Positions 1 to 4,092 of a stretch of 5,967 nucleotides of DNA are shown piece after piece. The stretch comes from Caulobacter sp. CCH9-E1. GTDB taxonomy: Bacteria > Pseudomonadota > Alphaproteobacteria > Caulobacterales > Caulobacteraceae. The position numbers were made by a program, and so were the translations under genes. Position 1 is the stretch's first letter; each line of letters opens with the position of its first letter. The notes under the pieces were generated by a model. That model did not search any database and had not been told where the DNA came from. It worked only from the letters and a program-made list of their open reading frames with translations. The stretch is taken from positions 1 through 5,967 of the forward strand of contig NZ_LSJA01000144.1 of assembly GCF_001556515.1 (NCBI RefSeq), written 5' to 3'.

Positions 1-707
1 TGCACACCGGCGACGAGCTGGTCGTGCTGCGGCTCGACCGGCTCGGCCGCTCCACGCGCGATGTCCTGAACCTGGTGCATGAGCTTGATGAAAAGGGAGC
101 TTCGCTGCGCATCCTTGAGCCAGAGGTGACGACGGCGGGCGACATGGGGCGAATGGTCATCACCATACTCGGCATGGTCGCCGATATGGAGCTGAAGTTC
201 ATCAAGGATCGTCAGCGCGCCGGGATCGAAGCGGCGCGCGCCGAAGGCGTTTACAAAGGCCGGAAGAAGAACGTCGATGACGATGAAATCCGCCGTCGCC
301 TTGCCGCCGGCGCCAGCAAGGCCCGCGTTGCCCGCGACCTGAAGGTCTCACGAATGACCGTCTATCGGGCGCTCGACATTATTCCGTCACAGACCAAACT
401 GCCGGAAAAGCCGCCCACTGCCAGCATCGCCCTGCATCTGATTATCGAGAACTTCAACAAGCGTGGAAGAGGTAGAAAACCCGCTCGGGAGCGGATTGAG
501 GCGATGCTGGAACGCGACTACGCCATGGTAAAAAACGGCAATTGTGATTACAAACTGACCGTCGCCTATGACCCCGATCCGGATGGCATTTCCCTTGATG
601 AGGAAATCCAAAGCCTCCTCTCCGAGATGTTCAACATCGCAGAGAGCTACAATTGCTCCATGGAAGCCGATATCTACGAGGTCGGTGGTCAGCAACGGTC
701 CTGGTAG
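1..707 (+). CDS. Serine resolvase/invertase with long C-terminal extension (5' end outside window)
   Basis: This is a site-specific serine recombinase of the resolvase/invertase family, which in Tn3-type elements resolves cointegrates at a res site. The reading frame is open from base 3 with 234 residues visible. A GTG at 24 could be read as a start, but the preceding GDELV belongs to the conserved GDELVVLRLDRLGRS block, so the gene begins upstream and the N-terminal region with the catalytic serine lies outside the window. Visible parts in order are the end of the catalytic domain (RLDRLGRS at residues 10-17 and GDMGRMVITILGMVADME further on), a long E-helix region, and a DNA-binding helix-turn-helix at about residues 91-125 (ARDLKVSRMTVYRAL). 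About 109 further residues follow that normal resolvases of roughly 190 residues lack; such extensions are known in the ISXc5-type long resolvases. The extension is only about 50% GC in places, against 65-80% for later genes, suggesting separate acquisition. Confidence 0.9.
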   Translation, partial: HTGDELVVLRLDRLGRSTRDVLNLVHELDEKGASLRILEPEVTTAGDMGRMVITILGMVADMELKFIKDRQRAGIEAARAEGVYKGRKKNVDDDEIRRRLAAGASKARVARDLKVSRMTVYRALDIIPSQTKLPEKPPTASIALHLIIENFNKRGRGRKPARERIEAMLERDYAMVKNGNCDYKLTVAYDPDPDGISLDEEIQSLLSEMFNIAESYNCSMEADIYEVGGQQRSW

Positions 708-776
708 AATCAATCAAGCGTTCAGTGTTCGTTCTTCAACCTGGCCAAAATCGCAGCTTCGGGCCGACTGGGCCAA

Positions 777-814
777 GATGGCGGACACGATTAGCACGGC
801 CATGAGTTTTCCCC
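777..814. repeat. Candidate terminal inverted repeat of a Tn3-family element
   Basis: Read inward from base 814 on the minus strand, this stretch begins GGGGAAAACTC and runs 38 bp. That is the usual terminal-repeat length, and GGGG is the usual outermost sequence, of Tn3-family transposons. It lies about 70 bp beyond the stop of a resolvase of the type such transposons carry, and the partition repeats begin 8 bp further on. The five bases TAAGC at 815-819 would then be one copy of the target duplication. The opposite end is not in the window and the inner end lacks a convincing TAAG, so this is an inference from position and the GGGG end. Confidence 0.3.
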
Positions 815-821
815 TAAGCTA

Positions 822-857
822 TATGTTTGCATGTGAACATGCTCACTTGCCTACAGG
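822..857. repeat. 8-bp-periodic CATG array A, likely partition site, over the 3' end of the RHH gene
   Basis: Tetramers TATG (822), CATG (830), CATG (838) and CTTG (846) start exactly 8 bp apart, with a weaker CAGG at 854, each separated by a 4-bp spacer. The array straddles the stop codon of the RHH partition protein. Aligned with array B it matches at 23 of 28 positions, including the CTTG in the fourth place. RHH DNA-binding proteins commonly bind short direct or inverted repeats of 7-8 bp as stacked dimers, so this is most simply read as part of a centromere-like site for the neighbouring RHH protein. Confidence 0.6.
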
Positions 858-1157
858 ACTTTCCCCCATCTTTCGGAGCCAGTCGTTGAACGCCTCGGCC
901 ATCGCGTCCTGCAAGCTCATGCCGTGCTTGCGGGCGGTCATGTGCATGGCGAACGACATTTCCGGGCTGAAATAGCCCGTCATCGCCTTCTTGCCCTGAC
1001 GGCTCGGCGCAACCGGGCTGCTGCTCGAACTGCTGCCGGTGCCTACGCCAGTGCTGCGGGCGCTCGGCGCGGCCGCCCTTCCCTCCGGCTCGGCCGTCGC
1101 CGGCGTCGGCGCTGCGTCCCGATCCCGCAATGCAAGCAATGATCCCTTCCGGCTCAT
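843..1157 (-). CDS. Small ribbon-helix-helix partner protein of ParA (centromere-binding, ParG/Omega-like role)
   Basis: This 104-residue protein is the likely centromere-binding partner of the ParA encoded just before it. Residues 1-55 are low-complexity and probably disordered (rich in Ala, Ser, Pro and Arg, with a six-serine run at 42-47). A basic RQGKK stretch then leads into a compact RHH-like fold: strand at about 57-65 (KAMTGYFSPE), helix 67-78, and helix 81-97 (SLQDAMAEAFNDWLRKMG), which resembles the common RHH ending of plasmid partition proteins and antitoxins. The start ATG overlaps the parA stop as ATGA, so translation is probably coupled. Flexible Arg-containing tails in ParG and Omega stimulate ParA ATPase; the tail here could do the same, which is inference. 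The three CATG arrays around the cassette are its natural candidate binding sites. It is too short and lacks the motifs of a classical ParB. Confidence 0.75.
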   Translation of the reverse strand: MSRKGSLLALRDRDAAPTPATAEPEGRAAAPSARSTGVGTGSSSSSSPVAPSRQGKKAMTGYFSPEMSFAMHMTARKHGMSLQDAMAEAFNDWLRKMGESPVGK

Positions 1158-1807
1158 GCGCTGGCCCTCCGCTTCCTATCTGCTGGCATGTTTACATGTT
1201 CACATGCCCACTTGTAAAGCTGACGCACCTCATCGGCCGCCTTGCCATTCGGTTCGATCTCCATCACGGTTTTTCCCTCGGTCGCCGCATGGCGGAACGC
1301 GGCGCGATCCGCGACACGCAGCGGGCAGGCGTCCAGCCCGTAACCCTGCACGAGCTGCGCCGCCTCGTCATACATGCGTGGCGCGGTCGGGCTTCCCGCC
1401 GTGAAGATCACGAAAGCGGGCTTGCCGCGCATCTTCACAAGGCTGGCCGTGGTCTTGATCGCGGCCAGGTCGAACGCGCTCGGCCGACAAGGTATCAACA
1501 CCAGGTCGGCCGCCTCGACGGCGGCGCTGGCGGCGCTGTCGGCATGGGGCGGGGTGTCGATCACGATGAACTCCGCGCCCTGCGCCGTCGCTTGCTCGAT
1601 CTTGGCGGCAAGGCGAGGGGGGGCGCTGTCGATCACGACCGGGGGCGCGTCCTGCCGCCATGCCGCCCATTGGCTCGCCGTCGCCTGCGGGTCGAGGTCG
1701 ATCACCAGCGCGGTATGCCCGGAATCCTCGGCGGCTGCGGCCAGGTGCAAGGCGAGGGTGGTCTTGCCCGCGCCCCCCTTCTGGCTGATGATCGCGATTG
1801 TTGGCAT
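1154..1807 (-). CDS. parA: ParA-family partition ATPase (small, Walker type)
   Basis: This 217-residue cytoplasmic ATPase drives plasmid segregation by ATP-dependent, nonspecific DNA binding and interaction with a centromere-bound partner. It has the deviant Walker A motif KGGAGKTT at residues 10-17 with the signature lysine, the Walker A' segment VIDLDPQ at 35-41, and Walker B FIVIDTPP at 80-87. The family segment IPCRPS follows at 105-110, and the C-terminal ATEGKTVMEIEPNGKAADEV stretch is typical. There is no N-terminal helix-turn-helix, so it is a short (type Ib-like) ParA that relies on its partner for autoregulation. The ATG at 1807 is preferred because MPTIAIISQKGG is the normal N-terminus and AAGGA lies 7 nt upstream; the longer reading to 1831 adds eight residues encoded by the repeat array. 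The gene is followed by the RHH partner with an ATGA overlap. Its last codons contain repeat array B. Confidence 0.92.
   Translation of the reverse strand: MPTIAIISQKGGAGKTTLALHLAAAAEDSGHTALVIDLDPQATASQWAAWRQDAPPVVIDSAPPRLAAKIEQATAQGAEFIVIDTPPHADSAASAAVEAADLVLIPCRPSAFDLAAIKTTASLVKMRGKPAFVIFTAGSPTAPRMYDEAAQLVQGYGLDACPLRVADRAAFRHAATEGKTVMEIEPNGKAADEVRQLYKWACEHVNMPADRKRRASA
1187..1214. repeat. 8-bp-periodic CATG array B inside the 3' end of parA
   Basis: CATG occurs at 1187, 1195 and 1203, then CTTG at 1211, all exactly 8 bp apart with 4-bp spacers. It lies in the final part of the parA coding sequence, 30 bp ahead of the RHH gene start, and encodes the stretch around ACEHVNMPA. It matches array A at 23 of 28 positions. 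This position could serve as an internal operator or as one of several centromere sites. Confidence 0.6.
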
Positions 1808-1848
1808 GTGAATATCCTTACATGAACTCATGTTTGCATGTGGTCATA
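1805..1848. promoter_or_regulatory. 8-bp-periodic CATG array C, operator/centromere upstream of parA
   Basis: CATG tetramers begin at 1805, 1821, 1829 and 1837, with the near matches TATC at 1813 and CATA at 1845, so six consecutive 8-bp registers are kept. The array covers the parA start codon, its ribosome-binding site (AAGGA on the minus strand, at about 1815-1819) and the stretch immediately upstream. Only 75 bp separate the parA start from the stop of the upstream sprT-like gene, so any parA promoter must lie in or beside this array. Binding of the RHH partner here would repress the operon, as in other RHH-based partition systems. I could not pick convincing -35 and -10 boxes. Confidence 0.6.
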
Positions 1849-1882
1849 GCGCAAGCGGCTATCGGATGAAAGGGCAGGGCGT

Positions 1883-2524
1883 CTAGCCGTCCTCGCCGCC
1901 CTCATCCTCGCTGTCATCGTCCAGCGCCTCATGGCTCATCTGGCCGTGATCCTCGATCGGGCAAAGCGGCGCTCCGGCCTGCTCAAGCCATTTGCGCGCG
2001 GTCCTCGCGGTATAGCCGCACGTCGCGCACTCGCATTTCAGCATCCGGGTTTTCTGCTCCTTGGGCGCGGTCGACTCCCCGTCCGTGTCGAGACGGGCAT
2101 GGGGGAGGGGGCCAGCGGCATCGAGGATCGGTGCGACGGCCGCAAGGAACGCCTCGCCGGGGGTGGTGGCGCGCATAGGCCCGACCAACCCCAGCCCCAG
2201 CGCGACCCGTTTAAACGCCTTCCCATGCCCTGCCGGGATGCCGACGGCGGCATGGACCAGCTCATGCGCGAGGATGGCCGCGATCTGCGCCGGCATCGCA
2301 TCGGGCGCGTGCGCTAGGTCCGGGCGAATGAAGATTTCAAAATGCCCGTCCGCGCTAAGTCGGTTGTCCCAGCACTCACCGATCGCCTTGCCCTTCGCGC
2401 CTCTGCTGGTGAAGCCGATCGCCACGCGTAAGCGGTCGGGCAGGGGGGCGTCCAGCGCCTCGAACAGCAGAGCCATGCCCTGCGCCACGGCATTGAGCCA
2501 GCTTTCGCGGGTTTCGTGGGTCAT
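1883..2524 (-). CDS. SprT-like zinc metalloprotease-domain protein
   Basis: This 213-residue protein is of the SprT-like class, whose members coordinate zinc through HExxH. Eukaryotic relatives (SPRTN/Spartan) cleave DNA-protein crosslinks; the bacterial role is poorly defined. HELVH lies at residues 87-91, with the probable third ligand His100 in the segment GHGKAFKR, the SprT-like arrangement. A C-terminal zinc-ribbon-like region contains Cys164, Cys166, Cys169 and Cys188, with His193 nearby, followed by a strongly acidic tail (DDDSEDEGGEDG). The ATG at 2524 is chosen because AGGGAG lies 8 nt upstream and the region before it shows no domain; the frame stays open to 2671 but that extension looks like non-coding DNA. 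It is transcribed toward parA, whose start is 75 bp beyond its stop, and has a hairpin-containing leader. A plasmid function is not established. Confidence 0.8.
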   Translation of the reverse strand: MTHETRESWLNAVAQGMALLFEALDAPLPDRLRVAIGFTSRGAKGKAIGECWDNRLSADGHFEIFIRPDLAHAPDAMPAQIAAILAHELVHAAVGIPAGHGKAFKRVALGLGLVGPMRATTPGEAFLAAVAPILDAAGPLPHARLDTDGESTAPKEQKTRMLKCECATCGYTARTARKWLEQAGAPLCPIEDHGQMSHEALDDDSEDEGGEDG

Positions 2525-2550
2525 CGTCTTTACTCCCTTCAAATCGCCTG

Positions 2551-2578
2551 TCCGGCGATGGCCATGCCATCGGCCGGA
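2551..2578 (-). promoter_or_regulatory. Hairpin in the leader of the sprT-like gene
   Basis: CGATGGC (2556-2562) and GCCATCG (2566-2572) pair around a CAT loop. The stem continues through TCCGG (2551-2555) and CCGGA (2574-2578) with a single bulged G at 2573, giving about 12 pairs. On the minus strand it lies about 10 nt upstream of the ribosome-binding site of the sprT-like gene. It could act in mRNA stability or as a dyad operator; nothing distinguishes these. Confidence 0.5.
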
Positions 2579-2691
2579 ACACGGACGCCCAAGAACGCCG
2601 GCGAGAGAGGGGGGCAGCGGGAATCTGCGGGAGTGGTGCGCGGCGCAGGGAGGCGCAGCCGAGTGAGCCACGGTCCCGCTGATTGCCGTTG

Positions 2692-2725
2692 CGGGGGAGA
2701 GGCGGCCGGGACCGCCTTTCCCCCG
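2692..2725. other. Large inverted repeat (14-bp arms, 6-bp loop)
   Basis: The left arm at 2692-2705 (CGGGGGAGAGGCGG) and right arm at 2712-2725 (CCGCCTTTCCCCCG) pair over all 14 positions with one G-T mismatch, around the loop CCGGGA. There is no T-run after it on the plus strand, so a classical intrinsic terminator is unlikely. The right arm is polypyrimidine-rich. The stem could fold in RNA of either strand or extrude in DNA. Confidence 0.6.
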
Positions 2726-2730
2726 GCACT

Positions 2731-2759
2731 GCTGCGCGAGATCCGCGCAGCGATCTCGC
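2731..2759. other. Overlapping, mutually exclusive inverted repeats
   Basis: GCTGCGCG (2731-2738) pairs perfectly with CGCGCAGC (2744-2751) around a 5-nt loop. GCGAGATC (2736-2743) pairs perfectly with GATCTCGC (2752-2759) around an 8-nt loop. The central bases belong to both, so only one hairpin can form at a time. This begins 5 bp after the 14-bp inverted repeat. Confidence 0.55.
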
Positions 2760-2870
2760 TTCCGCCATGTGGATCGTTACCTTGGGCCAAGACCGCTTGC
2801 GGGCTTGGGGAGCGTGAGCGACTAGAGCCACGGTGCCGCGCCAGCGGCAGGCGCATAATCACCGCACCCA

Positions 2871-2910
2871 TTGCCAAAATCAGATTTTGTGACTACATTG
2901 GGACTACGTT
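2871..2910 (+). promoter_or_regulatory. Promoter with direct repeats upstream of the RelB/YafQ operon
   Basis: TTGCCA (2871-2876) and TACATT (2894-2899) fit -35 and -10 boxes with a 17-bp spacer, matching the sigma70 consensus at 5 of 6 and 4 of 6 positions. The -10 box sits within GACTACATT (2891-2899), which is repeated as GACTACGTT (2902-2910), 11 bp on, so the copies face the same side of the helix. An antitoxin or antitoxin-toxin complex bound there would block transcription, which fits normal autoregulation of such operons. The ribosome-binding site AGAAGGA (2914-2920) lies 7 nt before the antitoxin ATG. Confidence 0.65.
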
Positions 2911-2927
2911 TTCAGAAGGAAATCCCA

Positions 2928-3194
2928 ATGGCTGTTTCCGACACCTATGTCCGCGCCAGGATCGACAATACGACGAAGGAACGCGCCACCGCCGCGCTGG
3001 GCGCGATGGGCCTTTCGATCTCCGACGCTATCCGGCTGCTGATGCTGCGTATCGCCGACGAACGGCGCTTGCCTTTCGAGGTCAAGGTTCCGAACGCCGC
3101 GACACGCGAGGCAATGGCAGAGCTGGCGGCGGGGAAGGGGACCAAGTTTGCCAGCGTCGATGCGCTGATGGCGGACCTCCATGCGGACGATTGA
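2928..3194 (+). CDS. relB: RelB/DinJ-family antitoxin
   Basis: This 88-residue antitoxin is the first gene of a type II toxin-antitoxin operon. It neutralises the YafQ-type toxin encoded next and should bind its own promoter through an N-terminal RHH domain. VRARIDNTTKERATAALGAMGLSISDAIRLLM at about residues 8-39 is the typical RelB/DinJ RHH segment (strand, helix, then LSISDAIRLL helix). The middle and C-terminal part (ADERRLPFEVKVPNAAT and on to ADLHADD) is the toxin-wrapping region of DinJ-like proteins. The ATG at 2928 is chosen over one at 2871 because AGAAGGA lies 7 nt before it and the upstream ATG would fall on the -35 box. Its last 14 nt overlap the toxin gene, which supports translational coupling. 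Confidence 0.9.
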   Translation: MAVSDTYVRARIDNTTKERATAALGAMGLSISDAIRLLMLRIADERRLPFEVKVPNAATREAMAELAAGKGTKFASVDALMADLHADD

Positions 3195-3462
3195 TCGTTC
3201 GACCCGGTTCAAGCGCGACTACAAGCGGGAATCAAAGGGCCGACATCGAGCGACCCTCGATGCCGATCTTCTGCCCGTCCTGGCCGCGCTCGCGACCGAC
3301 ACGCCGCTTGATCCCAAATACCGCGACCATGATCTGAGCGGCGATTGGGCGGGCTACCGCGATTGCCACGTCAAGCCCGATCTGGTGCTGATCTACGCCA
3401 AGCCCGACGACGAAACGCTGCGCCTCGCGCGCCTTGGCTCGCATAGCGAGGTATTCGGATAG
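3181..3462 (+). CDS. yafQ: YafQ-family toxin (ribosome-dependent mRNA endonuclease)
   Basis: This 93-residue RelE-superfamily toxin should cut mRNA in the ribosomal A site and arrest translation when the antitoxin is lost. The YafQ signature is complete: His50 in RDHDLSGDWAGYRDCHVKPDLVLIY, Trp56, Arg60, Asp61, His63 and Asp67, then His88 and Phe92 near the C-terminus (GSHSEVFG). These correspond to the catalytic and substrate-contacting residues of E. coli YafQ, a protein of nearly the same length. No catalytic residue is missing, so an active toxin is expected. The ATG lies inside the end of the antitoxin gene (14-nt overlap), so translation depends largely on antitoxin translation. The phosphatase gene follows with no gap. 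On a plasmid such a pair typically acts in post-segregational killing or in local stability of accessory DNA. Confidence 0.93.
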   Translation: MRTIDRSTRFKRDYKRESKGRHRATLDADLLPVLAALATDTPLDPKYRDHDLSGDWAGYRDCHVKPDLVLIYAKPDDETLRLARLGSHSEVFG

Positions 3463-4092
3463 ATGACGCATATGCGGGCGATCTTCATCCGCCACGGCGA
3501 ATCTACAGGCAACGCCGGCGTGCCGTGTCGCGATCTCGCGACGATCGAGCTGACGGAGCACGGCCACGAACAAGCGCGCCAGGTCGCGGCGAGCTGGACG
3601 CAAGCGCCCGCGCTCATCGTCACGTCGCCCTATACCCGCACCCGGCAGACGGCCGCGCCGACGATCGCGCGCTTCCCCGGCGTCCCGGTCGAAGTCTGGC
3701 CGATAGAAGAGTTCACCTATCTGCAACCGGCGCGCTGGAACGGCACGCGCAGCGCCGAGCGGATGCCGCACCTCGAACGCTATTGGAGCGAGGCCGATCC
3801 TGATTATTGCGACGGGGAGGGGGCGGAGAGCTTCGCCAATCTGCTCCGGCGCTGCGAGGCGGCGCTTGCCCGCCTCGCCGCCATGCCGGCCGCTTCGCTG
3901 GTCTATGTGTTCGGGCATGGGCAATTCATCCAGGCCGCGCGCGCGATCGTCGCCGACGCTCATCTGGACGATCGGGGCAAGATGCTCGGTTTCTGGCACA
4001 AGGGCGAGCCGCCCGCGATCAGCAACGCGCAGCAGGTAGGGTTCCATTGGCAGGGCGGGCGCTGGGGATGTGCGCCAGCGATCGCCGCCTAG
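3463..4092 (+). CDS. Histidine phosphatase family protein (phosphoglycerate-mutase-like)
   Basis: This 209-residue protein of the histidine phosphatase clan 1 is a cytoplasmic enzyme that removes or moves phosphate through a phosphohistidine intermediate. The nucleophile motif RHGES is at residues 10-14 with His11. SPYTRTRQTA at 55-64 supplies the second arginine (Arg59), acidic residues Glu82/Glu83 are candidates for the general acid, and GHGQ at 151-154 supplies the second catalytic histidine (His152). The substrate cannot be read from the sequence. The ATG at 3463 follows the toxin stop directly; an in-frame ATG at 3472 is an alternative start. It belongs to the toxin-antitoxin transcript as a third gene, an unusual partner for such a pair. 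Its stop shares a CTAG with that of the convergent integrase gene. Confidence 0.87.
   Translation: MTHMRAIFIRHGESTGNAGVPCRDLATIELTEHGHEQARQVAASWTQAPALIVTSPYTRTRQTAAPTIARFPGVPVEVWPIEEFTYLQPARWNGTRSAERMPHLERYWSEADPDYCDGEGAESFANLLRRCEAALARLAAMPAASLVYVFGHGQFIQAARAIVADAHLDDRGKMLGFWHKGEPPAISNAQQVGFHWQGGRWGCAPAIAA

Larger units (their letters stand above)
2525..2870. other. Divergent intergenic region rich in inverted repeats, no convincing gene
   Basis: No frame here has a credible ribosome-binding site or recognisable protein; the open frames look like GC-driven shadows. The region holds a hairpin near the sprT-like start (2551-2578), a 14-bp stem (2692-2725), two overlapping alternative hairpins (2731-2759), an 11-bp palindrome around TTGGGCCAA (2781-2791), and a 6-bp stem with a 4-nt loop (2834-2849). 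A direct repeat of GAGCCACGGTnCCGC occurs at 2665-2679 and 2825-2839. It must carry the leader or promoter of the minus-strand sprT-like gene, and it ends at the promoter of the toxin-antitoxin operon. A structured RNA, an origin-type element or a decayed segment are all possible; I see no AT-rich iteron block and no recognisable nick site. Confidence 0.6.

Noticed and set aside
918..948. Further CATG tetramers (918, 939, 945) inside the RHH gene
   Set aside because: Spacing is 21 and 6 bp, not 8, and they are explained by the Met and His codons of the protein.
1130..1825. Plus-strand frame of 231 residues opposite parA
   Set aside because: It is antisense to a ParA with all Walker motifs and has shadow-like composition.
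2525..2671. N-terminal extension of the sprT-like reading frame to 2671
   Set aside because: It contains no domain, lies over an inverted repeat, and the ATG at 2524 has a good ribosome-binding site.
2516..3337. Plus-strand frame of 273 residues across the gap and the antitoxin gene
   Set aside because: It runs out of frame through the clear RelB and YafQ genes and shows no recognisable protein; typical of GC-rich shadow frames.
3232..4047. Minus-strand frame of 271 residues opposite the toxin and phosphatase
   Set aside because: It is Arg/Ala-rich and antisense to two genes with complete catalytic motifs.
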